The translations under genes were made by a program, and so were the position numbers. Below the pieces are notes generated by a model. The model was given only the letters and a program-made list of their open reading frames with translations, did not search any database and was not told the DNA's origin. A DNA stretch of 64,000 bases from Papio anubis (Eukaryota; Chordata; Mammalia; Primates; Cercopithecidae): positions 95,465,181-95,529,180 of the forward strand of contig NC_044984.1 in NCBI RefSeq assembly GCF_008728515.1, given 5' to 3'. The first letter of the stretch is position 1. Every line of letters starts with the position of its first letter. This document shows, in pieces, positions 11,281-22,777 of this stretch.

Positions 11281-13314
11281 CCCGTAACAGTAAACCCCCT
11301 GGGGTTTCCGTCTCAGTGGTGTTTCTGTTCTTTCCCAAATTCAAATATGGTGAAATCTACCTTGTTTTACAGGGAACCAAAAAATAAAATGGGAACCTTT
11401 ATGCACAATTGATAGTGAATCAAAGCTTTAGAATTTTAACAACCTATTAGATTTAAGACAATGTCCGCAGCGATTAAAGTGTACCTAATAGCCTCCTTAT
11501 ATCAATTTTATTGGGCTCTTCAGAGCTTTTCTTTCCTTTCTTTCTTTTTTAACCTTTCTTTTTGACTTAGCCTTCTGCCACTTTCAATTTATATATCTGC
11601 CTTTTGTTTTCTAATCCCCTGGTCATTTTTCATGTTTTCGAATAGTTAAATTTATGTATGTTTCTTCATGAATCTTATTTTCTGCCTCACTGGCCACTCT
11701 ATTACTTTTCAGGGTTTTTTTTTTTGCTTTTTCCCATTTAGAAATGCTTTAGAAATTACTGAACTCATAAGAGTAGCAGAATTGTCAAGGTATAGAAAGT
11801 CATAATAAGCCTTTGGGGTAGTACAGTGATTGCTGGCTCATCCCTTTCTTATGTATTAAAGGATTTAAAAGAATAAGCAGCGAATGGCTTTTACGGCAGA
11901 ATTCTCACATTTAAATGAGTGTGTGGTCATCTCAGAAGATACATGGAAGAGATATGCATCCTAATCCAAATGGCACTACCCTATATAAGACATTTTCTAG
12001 ATCTTTCTTGGAAGTGCCTACAGAGGCCATCTACCACTCCTTTAAGAAAAATGACTTTATATTCAGAGGAAACCCTTCCTTTGTCTGTTACTTTTTTCTT
12101 GGTACTTCTCAATTCTCCCTGATCATCAGTGTAGCCTCATCTCCCTCTGTCTCATTGAGAGCTGGTTGTGGGTCACAGTGAGAGAATATAGCATTCCTGC
12201 CAGTAAACCCAGTGACAGGCATGGGCTCTCTACTACCTGTGACCTTCCTGCTATAACAATGGGTCGGTGAGTTGACACTTGCATGCCACTAGCTGAACTT
12301 TATACAGCAAAGTGTGAGAAATCTCACTTGCCTGAATTGATGACCACCTCGACTATTTGGTTTTGGCAATAGATGTCGGCAATAACTAACAGTCTACAAA
12401 AGGTGAAAGGAATTAGTGAAATGCCTAGCATCCATTTTTTCCCCAATTATGGCAATGATATGGAAGGAAGACATACACAGCTGATAACTGTGTGTTCATA
12501 CACTAGGTACACATTTAATGTTTTGCACTCAGGAGTAATTACCCTCTAAAGACACATTTTCAACTGGGATTTATGACTGTCATTACATGCATAGGCCAAT
12601 GAGACAGGTGTTTTATTTAAATTTAAATTTTCTGAATGGAGTTTTGGAGCAGAACAACCAATGGACAGTAGTGTTAGTCTTGATAAAGCCTTGGGGCTGG
12701 TCTGTGAGGTAAGAGTGCAGGAGGGGTCATGAATATTCCATTTCAGTGCTGGGCCTTTTTTATTCACCAGTTCCCAGAACACCTTTCCCTTCCCACAGCT
12801 CAGATCTTTAGAAAGACTCCGCTAAAACTTACTCCCTCTCTGTGACAGCTAATCATCATCAAGGCACTCATTTATTTTCATGTCCAGTTCTAGACAGTTC
12901 GTAGGTAAGGGAGACATCATTCTGAATTACCTTTTCAGCGAGTAGTAGGGGAGGCCTGCTGCCATTTGGATTAAGGCATGTTACACACCCCCTGACCATT
13001 TGTTTTCACCTATGAGTGACTTGACAAATGGGCCCTTCAGCTTGGTTCATTTTTTTTAAGGCCATGATAAAGCCAGTGATTTGTCTTGAGCAAGGTAACA
13101 CGCAGAACCCATGTGTTCTCACAACTGTGTTCATGTCATCATTTAGGTTTAGTGTTCAGCAGCTTGGAAAAATCATGCCAAACGTGTTAATGAAGAGAAT
13201 CTGAAGATCATTATTTATTCATTCAATCAGTAATTATTTATTGACCCCCTGCGAGATGCAAGAAATAAATAAAATGAATAATCACCACTCATGTTTATCT
13301 TACTTATAGGCTAA

Positions 13315-13645
13315 GATCTGTATTACGTGCTACACATTCATCATTTAATTTAATCCCCTCAACGACCCTATGAGGTGAGAACTTCTGTCACTTTAAGAAG
13401 TTACATAAATCGGGTGTAGTGACACATGCCTTTAGGCCCAGCTATTCAGGAGTCTGAGGTGGGAGAATTGTTTGAGCCTGGGAGGTCAAAGCTGTAGTGA
13501 GCCATGATCGCACCACTGCACTCCAGCCTGAGCAACACAGCAAGGCCCTGTCTCAGAAAAAAAAAAAAAAAAAAGAAGTTATATAATGTGCCAACATTAC
13601 ATGACTAGAAACCAGCAGAACTAAGATTTGACCCCAAAACCCAAG
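13315..13645 (-). repeat. MIR SINE, antisense, split by an Alu monomer
   Basis: The left part has CCTCAACGACCCTATGAGGT and the right part has ACATGACTAGAAACCAGCAG with AAGATTTGACCCCAAAACCC. They join into one MIR when the Alu-derived insert at 13411-13574 is removed. Confidence 0.75.
13411..13574 (+). repeat. Short Alu-derived monomer
   Basis: Only one Alu arm is present, from CGGGTGTAGTGACACATGCC to an A18-type tail. Target-site copies AAGAAGTTACATAA and AAGAAGTTATATAA flank it, so it was inserted as a short element rather than cut down later. Confidence 0.85.
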
Positions 13646-13899
13646 CTTTTGTATATAAAACACTGTTTAAAGAAAAATGTATACAGGATGTATCTAAGTG
13701 CTAATTTCACCCAAAGTTTCAAACATTGTTATCTCAGTAAGTGCATATGTTCGCCACAATGTTCAATATGTAAAACTGTTCAGACACTGGTAGAAAAGAT
13801 GTTTCTGAGAGTACTGCTTGCTATCATACTTTTAAAATGTCCATTTTCTTGAGTGGAATTATTGACAGAATGATTAAATCCTTGATTTTATCTACTCAT

Positions 13900-14360
13900 T
13901 CAATCTAGAATGATCGATAGAATCACATACTTTAGTTTCCTCCAATCAGATCGATTCAATATTTATGGGATTCCTACACTGTGTAAGACTGTCCTAAGTC
14001 ATAGGATACATAAATACCTAAGATACCTGCTCTGCTCCCAAAAAACTGCAGTCCAAAGGAGAGGGCATACATGTATGCTGCCAACTCTAGTACAAGCAAT
14101 CTGGTAATGGTGGACTAAGTATAATGGTACTACAGAGAGAGGGAAAGGAGTGAGACATTGTGACTGGAATGATTAGGTTGTCTTCCTAGAAGGAGTGGTG
14201 TTTCAGGTGGCCACTGAAGGATAAATACTATTTCCACCTGTAAAAGAAGAGGTAGGGAATTCTAACAGAAAAGATAACGAGCAGAGGATGAAATCATCAG
14301 AAGCTGTCAGGGAACATAGTCCAGCATGACTGTAGCATGGGATATGAGTTGGTGAGAGGG
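13900..14360 (-). repeat. L2-type LINE, antisense
   Basis: The order of phrases (CATTCAATCTAGAATG, CTGCTCTGCTCCCAAAAAAC, GAAGGAGTGGTGTTTCAGGT, GGCCACTGAAGGATAAAT) resembles complement L2. Diverged and tentative. Confidence 0.45.
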
Positions 14361-14777
14361 GGTCATATGCACACCAGACATATTTGGAACATTTTGGGAA
14401 TATCTATAAACATATATAAAACCACTAATGAGGAACTGTGTTTATGTGTATCATCAACAAAAGAAGCTGTGACTTACATATAATTTATGCCCATCATGTA
14501 ATGCTGCTTTTTACCTATTTCACTGAAACATTAATTGGAGTAGAGATGTTCTGTATGATGATTCTGCAGAAAAAGACAAGAACCAAAACAAGCAACTTGT
14601 TCTGATTGAACATGCCTAGGGCTTTCCAGCACATCCCAACCTGAGTTCTGTTTGACAAGGAAAGGCCAGTTACAGGCATTTACAATTGCAGGGACGTCTG
14701 GGAAGCAGGGTCTTCGGGGAACTGGATACAGAGAAGGTGATCAGTGTCCTAATGGTAGAATTTGCTTCCTCTTATAG

Positions 14778-14897
14778 GTGCATGGTTGGCTATGTGAATG
14801 CCAGCTTGTCTGTATTTCGAATTTCTGACTTTGAGAACCGATCTGAGCCTGAATCAGATGGCAGTGAGTTCTCGGGGACTCCTCTTAAGTACTGCAG
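14778..14897 (+). CDS. ANO4: ANO4 coding exon (extracellular loop)
   Basis: This 120-bp exon encodes (K)CMVGYVNASLSVFRISDFE, then NRSEPESDGSEFSGTPLKYC(R). It is the hydrophilic loop before the last transmembrane helix. Two N-glycosylation sequons are visible, NAS and NRS, which suits an extracellular position. The acceptor is TCCTCTTATAG and the donor GTGAGT at 14898. Phase is 2 at both ends, and it agrees with the neighbouring exons. The acidic and serine-rich middle (SEPESDGSEF) is typical of the fast-evolving loop that separates ANO paralogues. Confidence 0.95.
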
Positions 14898-14989
14898 GTG
14901 AGTGTGGCACCCAGCGTGGCTCTGCGTAAGCTGAGCTGGCTCCACCGTGGAGAGATTTTAATCTGAAGGCCCCTTCTGGCTGAGTGTGT

Positions 14990-15152
14990 TTAAAGCAGTG
15001 ACTGTCAATCTCAACAATGCATTAAAAGCACATGGAAAATTTTCAAGCCTTCTCTTGCCCGGGATGCATCCCAAACCAATTAAAACAGAATGTCAGGCGG
15101 TGGAACTCAGAAACCAGGTGCAGTCAGAATTGAGAACTGCTGGCTTAAAGGG
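14990..15152 (-). repeat. MER5-type hAT element
   Basis: The phrases AGTGACTGTCAATCTCAACA, CCAATTAAAACAGAATGTCA and the end AATTGAGAACTGCTGG match the MER5A pattern (terminal inverted ends of the type CAGTGGTTCTCAA). Confidence 0.7.
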
Positions 15153-15454
15153 AAAAACCAAAAATATAGTAGTGAAGGTTATGCCCTGGCTCCAGGGACT
15201 CAGGGACAGACAATCCCCATGGAGGTTGAGTGACAGCTGTTGAGGGCACTTGTCTTTGTTCTGCTTCTCTCTCTTGCCCAGAGTATATCACATCACATTT
15301 CTAAATGTTGAACAACTCAGAAGCATGTGGAAAGAGGCCCAGTTCATTTCAGGTTCCACCACAGTAGCCTCTGCAACATGTGCTCATTCTCTCTTTCTCT
15401 CCCTCTAAAACGAAATTAATTAAACTGTTCCTCTTGATGTGTATCTATACAAAC

Positions 15455-15630
15455 ATACATGAAGGAGAATTGGTTGAGCACCTACTCTGTGCCAGAAACT
15501 GTTACTCCACTTAATCATCACATCAGCTTTCTAAGTTAGGCAATATTATCTCATCTGACAGATGATAAAACCATTCACTAAAAGCTCAATGAGATTACTT
15601 GTATAAAGCTCTTGAAGAGTCCAGATGGCA
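15455..15630 (-). repeat. MIR-type SINE, antisense
   Basis: GAGCACCTACTCTGTGCCAG, ATATTATCTCATCTGACAGA and AAAAGCTCAATGAGATTACT follow the complement of MIR. Confidence 0.65.
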
Positions 15631-15661
15631 CCTTTTTCTCTTAATACTTTGATGTTATAAG

Positions 15662-15812
15662 AATTTCGTGAGCTCACACCTGTAATCCCAGCACTTGGGG
15701 AAGGCAAGGTGGGAGGATCACTTAAGTCCAGGCAGTCAAGGCTGCAGTGAGCTATGATAGCACCACTGCATTCAAACTATGGAGCAAGACCTTGTCTCAA
15801 AAACAAAACAAA
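15662..15812 (+). repeat. Free left Alu monomer (FLAM-like)
   Basis: One Alu arm only: ACACCTGTAATCCCAGCACT through GGCTGCAGTGAGCTATGATA to an A/C tail. The single-arm structure and divergence suggest an old fossil monomer. Confidence 0.8.
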
Positions 15813-15899
15813 GAATTTTGGAGATCCCCATCATGACAGTCTATGTTCTCCCTGTAATCAAAGCCACAAGGAAGAACAGCCATCGAGTCCTAGATGCTT

Positions 15900-16060
15900 T
15901 GACATAGGGACTTTCGTAATGATTCGCTTCAATCCATCATCTTACAGAGGGTGAGGCTGAGGACCAGAAATGGTAATTGATTTGTCTGGAGAGATACAAC
16001 AAAGCTAGAGTAGAATTCAAGGCTCCCAACTTTCATCACAGTGTTCTTTCAAGTAGCTTC
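15900..16060 (-). repeat. MIR fragment, antisense
   Basis: The run GGTGAGGCTGAGGACCAGAA, GGTAATTGATTTGTCTGGAG and AGTAGAATTCAAGGCTCCCA is consistent with the complement of MIR. Confidence 0.6.
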
Positions 16061-17429
16061 ATTAGTGGATATGCCACACGATGTGGATATAACTCTCTCC
16101 CACCTGCCACACAGCCCAGAAAGGACTCTAGACAGAGTCATCGTAGTGAGGCTCCAGCGTCACTCTTTCTGGCATTAATAAATAATGCTTAGGGATGGGA
16201 ATTTTCAGCTTTCTGTGAGCCAAAACCAGATGATTCTTCTTTTGTAGATTAACCTTGTAACCACTTGCTATAAAATAATGTGTCTTCTTTGTCCCTTCTC
16301 TTCCCTTTGCCTGTAATTGATTTTTTTTCAGAGAAATGGCACAGGCACAGAAACTGATGTTGAGACCTGTTAGCAGCCTAGATTTACCCACTTAGTCCCA
16401 GTCTAAGAAACTAGATCCTAGAGAGCAGAAATTGGGTTGGCCTGCTAGAACAAGTGACATTCTGCTTACCATGTGGAGAAGAGAGACGTGAATACCCAGT
16501 GAGCCTGGGCAGGGGCAGTTTAAGAGGACAAAAGAGGGTGAGAGAAGGCAGAGGCTCCCCATTTCTGTGCAGTGACAGCGCACCCTCCACCCCTTTAAAC
16601 ATTCATGCCAAGTTCCCAGGTCTCATTGGCTGTCACATCTCATCAGATGGCTTATTTCCTTTCCCACATGGAGTGACAAGTAAGATGGGGAGAAAGACTG
16701 GCTGGAATATAATCTAGTGCTGCTCCCTGTTGCGGTCTGGTGGAGAAGCAAGCAATTAAGCAACAGTTGATGCTTTCTTCAGTAGATTTTCCACTTGCTT
16801 GTCCAGACCATTTCATACATGAAATTATTTAGTAAACATTGTTAGAGGCATACAGGATCCTAAGTATAAAATGCTTCAAAATAAAATGCCAACTATTATT
16901 TGGAGTTTAAAACTTTGTCATCATTTGAAAATAAGATAAAAATACAGAGTCTTTCTCCTCTTCTGCTTCCTGGCTCATAATTCTTCCTGCCTGTCCCACA
17001 TAGTAACATAAAAGTATATTCCACAAATTATTAATGTGAATGGAGTTGTTCATGCTGGCACCATTAAGTTAAATTATGATTGTTTTGTTTAGCAGTTTTC
17101 TTAAAAGTCCCCTAAAGAAAACATTTTCAAATTTCTAATTAAAATCACATAAAATAATATTTTCAGGTTTGTTTTCAGTCATATAGCAGGTGAGGCACCT
17201 GGATCAGCTCTCGGGCTGAACACATCTAAACATGTAGAGAAAAATTTAAAAACACCTTCTCAAATGCATCGATGACCTGGGAAGAATATTTGCTATTCTA
17301 AGGCAGAAAGGAGTGGCACACAGAGCATTGCAGCCAACTTTTACCCAAAAGGAATGTGCTGAAGTGAGTGGACTTGAGCTTTCTTTTTCAAAGCTTTCCA
17401 TGGTTAGGGAAAGTGAAAGAAAATATAGA

Positions 17430-17712
17430 GGCCAGGTGCGGTGGCTCACGCCTGTAATCCCAGCACTTTGGGAGGCTAAGGTGACTATATAGCTTAAGGT
17501 CAAGAGTTTGAGATCAGCCTGGGCAACATGGTAAAATCCTGTCTCTACTAAAAAATGCAAAAAAATTAGCCAGGCGTTGTTCTGCACACCTGTAGTCCCA
17601 GCTACTTGGGAGGTGGGAGGATCACTTGAGCCTGGGAGGCAGAGATTGCAGTGAGCCCAGATCGCAGCACTGCACTCCAGCCTGGGTGACAGAACAAGAC
17701 TCTGTCTCAACA
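17430..17712 (+). repeat. Alu, full length
   Basis: GGCCAGGTGCGGTGGCTCAC starts the element and a short A-rich tail ends it. Direct repeats AAAGAAAATATAG on both sides are the target-site duplication. Confidence 0.94.
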
Positions 17713-18179
17713 TAAAAGAAAATATAGGAATGACCAGCCTGTAAGTATATACTTATATACTATATAAAACAACTATAATATACTCACACTAGAGTCTATT
17801 ATACAGCATTAAAAATAAACTGCATGCAATAATGTGAATGAATCTTAGTAACATAATAGTAAAAAAAAAAAAGCAAGCCCTAGCAAACTACATAGAGTAT
17901 AGTACCCTTTCTAAAAAGTTCCAAAACAAACTAAATAGTACAATATTCAGACGAATGTATATACATATAAGTTAAAGATAAAAATGAAATTCAGGGTAAA
18001 TGAAGCAATTGATGTAAGTTCCTGGTAATGTTTTAGTTCTTGAGCTTCACAGTGGATTTATGAGAGTATGTTGTATTATTAAAGTATTACTTTAATGGAG
18101 TCACATGGATTAAAGTTCTCTGAATAGTACCTGGCCCCCAATAGGTATTCAGCAAACATTTGTGGAATTTTATGCCGAT

Positions 18180-18560
18180 TCAAAAGTGATAGCTGGAGGA
18201 TACATTAGAAGGACTCTTCTAGTGGCAAGTGGCAGAAATCCAGGGTAAACTGACTTAAACAACAAAAAAAATGTATTGGTTCAGATAACTGGGAGATTCA
18301 AGGGGTGATATGAACTTCAGTAATGGCCGGATCCCAGACCTCAAGCAGTGTCAGCAGGATGCTGCTTCTATGCTGGCTCTGCTTTGCTTTCTTGACTTCC
18401 TTCTCAAGCAGGCTCTCTCACTCCATACAAGGCCACCAGCAGTCCCAGGCTTTTGCCTTCCATGGGCTTAGTGATTTTTCACTAAGTGATAGTTCCAGCA
18501 GACATCTTGATGATGTCACTGATCAGGTCTGGCTCATCCTTTGAGCTGAGATCAGGCAGG
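18180..18560 (+). repeat. Ancient interspersed repeat, family not assigned
   Basis: The phrases ATTGGTTCAGATAACTGGGA, AGCAGGCTCTCTCACTCCAT and CCACCAGCAGTCCCAGGCTT are like a widespread old mammalian repeat that I cannot name with confidence. The short open frame over 18323-18544 is not credible as a gene. Confidence 0.4.
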
Positions 18561-18785
18561 TGGAGGGGAAAGTCCTAGCCAGCCCACACAAATGTTTCCC
18601 CAGAGGAGAAGAGATATTGTTTTATCAGAAGAAAAATGCTGGACAAGCAAAACAACAGATATCTAGTATAGAGAAACTGTTCAAACTTCTCTCCTATTGA
18701 ATGAGAACTATATGATGAGAATGGAAGAGATTTTAGAATCAGAAAAATCATAGTTTGAATGCAACATTCTCCTGTGTCTTTATAG

Positions 18786-18891
18786 ATACCGGGACTACCG
18801 TGACCCACCTCATTCACTGGTGCCCTATGGCTACACACTGCAGTTTTGGCATGTCCTAGCTGCTCGATTAGCTTTTATCATTGTCTTTGAG
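18786..18891 (+). CDS. ANO4: ANO4 coding exon (final transmembrane segment start)
   Basis: The 106-bp exon encodes (R)YRDYRDPPHSLVPYGYTLQ, then FWHVLAARLAFIIVFE. RYRDYR.PP is the anoctamin signature just before the last membrane helix, and FWHVLAARLAFIIVFEH is the start of that helix. The acceptor is TTTATAG (AG 18784-18785) and the donor GTAAGT at 18892. It starts in phase 2 and ends in phase 0, joining the His codon of the last exon. No defect is visible. Confidence 0.95.
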
Positions 18892-19149
18892 GTAAGTTTC
18901 CTCAGCCAAATTCTTTATTTCCTTTGACATAATGAAGTTAGTAGGAGTAATGAATAAAAATAAGTAGTGGGGATTTTGAATGTGATTATCTATACTTCTA
19001 AAAGTAGTAGTGTCATATTATGTAACCTCTTTTTGATCTTTTCTTTTTCTTAATTGAAGTATTTGATTTTTCCAAGACATACTTGAAAGTCCATAGTTGG
19101 TTTGTAATGGACAAATCTGGACTCTGTGGTCCTAAATGTAATTTTCTGG

Positions 19150-19300
19150 GGCTATAGTTCTTAAACTTTAGGAAAAATGCAGTTTTTCCATCCTCACTCC
19201 CAGATATTCTGACATATGTCTGTGACTTTTCATGAGCTCCCTGTAATGATTCTGATTATAGGCATTCTGGGACCATAGTTTGGAAACATTTGGAAAATAT
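19150..19300. repeat. MER5-like hAT fragment
   Basis: TATAGTTCTTAAACTTTAGG at one end and CATAGTTTGGAAACATTTG at the other resemble the inverted ends of MER5-type elements. Tentative. Confidence 0.4.
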
Positions 19301-20012
19301 CAGCCCAGTAAGACTCATTTTTTTTTCTTTTTCAACTTTTATTTTAGATACAGTAGGTACATGTGCAAGTTTGTTACAAACTTACATTGCGTGATGTTGA
19401 GGTTTGGGGTGTGACTGAACCCACCACCCAGGTAGTGAGCATAGTATCTAACAGGTAGTTATTCACCCCTTGTCCCTTCCCTCTCTCCCCTCTCTATTAG
19501 TCCCCAGTGTCTTTTGTTCTCATCTGTATGTCCATGTATACCCAGTGTTTAGCTTCCACTCTAAGTACGTACAGTAAGAACGTCCATTGCTTAGTTTTCA
19601 GTTTCTACATTAGTTCACTTAAGATAACAGCCTCCAACTACATCCACGTTGCTGCAAAGGACATGGTTTCATTCTCTTTTATGGCCACATAGTATTCCAT
19701 GGTGTATATATACCACATTTTCTTTATCCGGTCCACCATTGATGGGCACCCAGGTTGACTCCATGTCTTTGCTATTGTGAATAGTCCTGTGATTGACACA
19801 TGAGTACATGTCTTTTTGGTAGAATGCTTTATTTTCCTTTGGGTATATACCCAGGAATGGGATTGCTGGGTTGAATGGTAGTTAAACCCTTTGTTCTTTG
19901 AGAAATCTCCAGACTGCTTTACACAGTAGCTGGACTAATTTACATTTCCACCAACAGTGTGCAGGTGTCGCCTTTTCTCTGCAGCCTCGCCAGCATCTGT
20001 TAATTTGTTTAT

Positions 20013-20329
20013 TTTCTTTCTTTTTTTTTTTTTTTTTTAGACTGAGTCTCGCTCTGTCGCCCAGGCTGGAGTGCAGTGGCAGTCTTGGCTCACTGCAACC
20101 TCTGCCTCGTGGGTTCAAGCAATTTTCTGCCTTAGCCTCCCAAGTAAGAGGATTACAGGCACCATGGGATTACAGGCACCACCACCATGCCTGGCTAATT
20201 TTTGTATTTTTAGTAGAGACGGAGTTTCACCATCTTGGCCAGGCTGCTCTTGAACTCCTGACCTCATGATCCACCCGCCTTGGCCTCCCAAAGTGCTGGG
20301 ATTACAGATATGAGCCACTGTGCTTGGCC
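20013..20329 (-). repeat. Alu, antisense, inside the L1
   Basis: T18-type run, then GACTGAGTCTCGCTCTGTCG to TGAGCCACTGTGCTTGGCC. It contains a small internal duplication of GATTACAGGCACC around 20150-20180. Confidence 0.93.
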
Positions 20330-20336
20330 TAACTTT

Positions 20337-20488
20337 CTAATAAAAGCCGTACTGACTGGTGTGAGATGGTATCTCATTGTGGTTTTGATTTGCATTTCTC
20401 TAATCTCCTTAGAGATTCTGAGCATTTTTTCATATTATTGTTGGCTGCTTGTATATCTTCTTTTGAGAAGTAACTGTTTGTATCCTTT
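20337..20488 (-). repeat. L1 segment duplicated at 22102-22253
   Basis: This 152-base part of the first L1 begins CTAATAAAAGCCGTACTGAC and ends in TCCTTT. The same 152 bases, without gaps, recur inside the neighbouring L1 at 22102-22253, with nine differences by my count (about 94% identity). Here the segment is in the normal L1 order. Confidence 0.85.
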
Positions 20489-22101
20489 GCCCACTTTTTA
20501 ATGGGGTTATTTGTTTTTTACATGTTGATTTGTTTAAGTTCCTTACAGATTCTGGATATTAGACCTTTATTAGATGTGTAGTTTGCAAATATTTTCTCCC
20601 ATTCTGTACATTGTCTGTTTACTTCTTTGATAGTTTCTCTTGCTGTGCAGAAGCTCTTTAGTTTAATCAGATTTAACTTAGCAATTTTTGCTTTTGTTGC
20701 AATTGCTCTTGAGGACTTCACCATAAATTCTTTGCCCAGGCCAATATTGAGAAGGGTATTTCCTAGGTTTTCCTCTAGCATTTTTATAGTTTGAGGTTTT
20801 ACACTTAAGTCTTTAATTCATTTTGAGTTAAATTTTGTATATGATGATAGGTAGAAGTCCAGTTTCATTCTTTCCCATGTGGATAGCCAGTTATCTCAGC
20901 ACCATTTATTGAACAAGGAATTCTTTCCCCATTGCTTATTTTTGTCAAGTTTGAGATTCACTCTTTCTAAATGTCTCCAATTATTGCCATCATTACCACA
21001 CATATTGAAATATACTGATTCGTATAGTTAATTTATGATTTTCAAATAGTTATCAGGATTTCCCAACATGATCATAAGCATTTTCCAATGGGACTGGGTT
21101 TTACAAGTGGTCCTTCTGGTTGGGTATCATCACGGAATTATTTATATTCAAGCATCCAAATAAGTATTTATTAGCTAAGACTCAAAATGGAATTATAAAG
21201 TAAAATCTGTCTAGCAATTGTCTATATTATGTGTCAATAAAAATACATTATCTGTTTTCTTTCAGGGTTTAAGAAAATTGCTGCAAAAATAGTTTGCATT
21301 TCTATGACTCTAGTTATAAATGGAAATTTCATATCTTGTCACATATATTAAAGTCGGATTAATAAAAGCCAAGGTTGCCTCTTGGTTTGGATCTAAAGTT
21401 TCCTAGACCTCTTCAAGAATATTCTATCACTGCTTTTTCCTTCACTCCAGGGAACCAAGAGAAGAAAATATTAAGCTGCTCTTCCCTGGAAATTAGCTTA
21501 CCAATGGCACGATCTCTCTTTAAAGAAGATATTTTTAAGCCATCACTGTCTTAAAATTTTTCAAACAAAACTTATTGTCGTTTGTTTGGGTTTTTTTGTT
21601 TGCGTTTTTAATTTTAAGTTCTGGGGTACATGTGCAGGACATGCAGGTTTGTCACACAGGTAAATGTGTGCCACGGTGATCTGCTGCATAGATCAACCCA
21701 TCACACAGGTGTTAAGCTCAGCATCCCTTAGCTATTCTTCCTGATGCTCTCCCTTCCCCCACCCCCACCCCCAACAGGCCCCAGTGTGTGTTGTTTCCCA
21801 CCATGTGTCCATGTGTTCTTATCATTCAGCTCCCACTTAAAAGTGAGAACATGTGGTATTTGGTTTTCTATTCCTTTGTTAGTTTGCTGAGGATAACAGC
21901 TTCCAGTTCTATCCATGTCCCTGCAAAGGACGTGATCTCATTCCTTTTTATGGTTGCATAGTATTCCATGGTGTATATGTACCACATTTCTTTATCTAGT
22001 CTATCACTGACCGGCGATTTTATGCCTTTGCTATTGTGAATAGTGCTGCAATGAACATATGCATGCATGTATGTTTATAATAGAATGATATATATTCCTT
22101 T

Positions 22102-22253
22102 CTAATAAGAGCCGTACTGACTGGTATGAGATGGTATCTCATTGTGGTTTTGATTTGCATTTCTCTAACTTCCTTAGAGATTCTGAGCATCTTTTCATAT
22201 TATTGTTAGCTGCTTGTATATGTTCTTTTGAGAAGTATCTGTTTGTGTCCTTT
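22102..22253 (-). repeat. 152-bp block copied from the neighbouring L1
   Basis: The normal L1 text TATATTCCTTT should run on to GGGTATATACC. Instead 152 bases of a distant ORF2 segment (CTAATAAGAGCCGTACTGAC...) intervene, then a second TCCTTT, and the L1 resumes with GCCATACAAGTTATAGAATT and GCTGGGT. TCCTTT occurs at both edges (22096-22101 and 22248-22253). Confidence 0.85.
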
Positions 22254-22716
22254 GCCATACAAGTTATAGAATTGCTGGGTAAAATGGTATTTCTGCTTGT
22301 AAATCATTGAGGAATTGCCACACGGTCTTCCACAATGGTTGAATTAGTTTATACTCCCACCAACAGTGTAAAGGTGTTCCTTTTTCTCTGAAACCTTGCC
22401 AGCATCTGTTGTTTCTGGACTTCTAAATAATCAACATTCTGACAGGCATAAGATGGTATCTCACTGTGATTTTTACTTGCATTTCTTTAATTATCAATGA
22501 CGTTGAGCTTTTTTTCATATGTTTGTTGGCCGCATGAATGTCTTCTTTTGAAGAGTGTTTATGTCTTTTGCCCACTTTTTAATGGTGTTGCTTGGTATTT
22601 TCTTGTAGATGTGTTTAAGTTCCTTGTAGACTCTGGATATCAGACCTTTTGTCAGATGGATAGATTGCAAAAATTTTCTCCCATTCTGTAGGTTAACTGT
22701 TTAATCTGATGATAGT

Positions 22717-22777
22717 TGTTTTTGTTTGTTTTTTGTTTTTTGTTTTTTTTGTTTGTTTGGTTGGTTTTTTTTGGTGC
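22717..22777. repeat. (TTTG)n/T-rich simple repeat inside the L1
   Basis: Runs of TTTGTTTGTTTTTTG with T8 and GGTTGG variants expand what is normally a short L1 stretch. Confidence 0.85.

Larger units (their letters stand above)
9751..14777 (+). other. ANO4 intron, 5 kb
   Basis: A phase-2 intron. Recognisable contents are listed separately: a 34-bp tandem duplication, MIR copies, an Alu monomer and L2. The parts 9751-10190, 10266-10745, 10816-11080, 11281-13310 and 14361-14777 hold no exon or repeat that I recognise. 11520-11560 is a CTTT-rich pyrimidine run. Confidence 0.7.
14898..18785 (+). other. ANO4 intron, 3.9 kb
   Basis: A phase-2 intron. Recognisable repeats are listed separately. 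The parts 15160-15450, 16060-17429 and 17712-18180 hold no exon. 17740-18000 resembles an old L1/HAL1 3' part (AATGTGAATGAATCTTAGTA), low confidence. Confidence 0.7.
19316..20960 (-). repeat. L1 (primate, older), antisense, 5' truncated
   Basis: The 3' end is at the left after a T-rich run: CAACTTTTATTTTAGATACA and GGTACATGTGCAAGTTTGTT. It runs to the ORF2 C-terminal half at the right. On the - strand the frame at 20781-20518 shows LEENLGNTL, IATKAKIAKLNLIKLKSFC and a later ICKELKQIN, which is the L1 ORF2 C-terminal region. An Alu at 20013-20329 interrupts it. It supplies the apparent donor of the 152-bp block in the next L1. Confidence 0.85.

Noticed and set aside
17246..17713. 155-codon frame on the - strand
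   Set aside because: It is mostly antisense Alu translation (LSPRLECSAAIWAHCNLCLP), a familiar Alu artefact.
20337..20488. Possibility that the shared block is simply common L1 sequence
   Set aside because: The block is out of L1 order in the second copy and both copies share private variants, so a plain family similarity does not explain it. Kept as a finding, with the alternative noted there.
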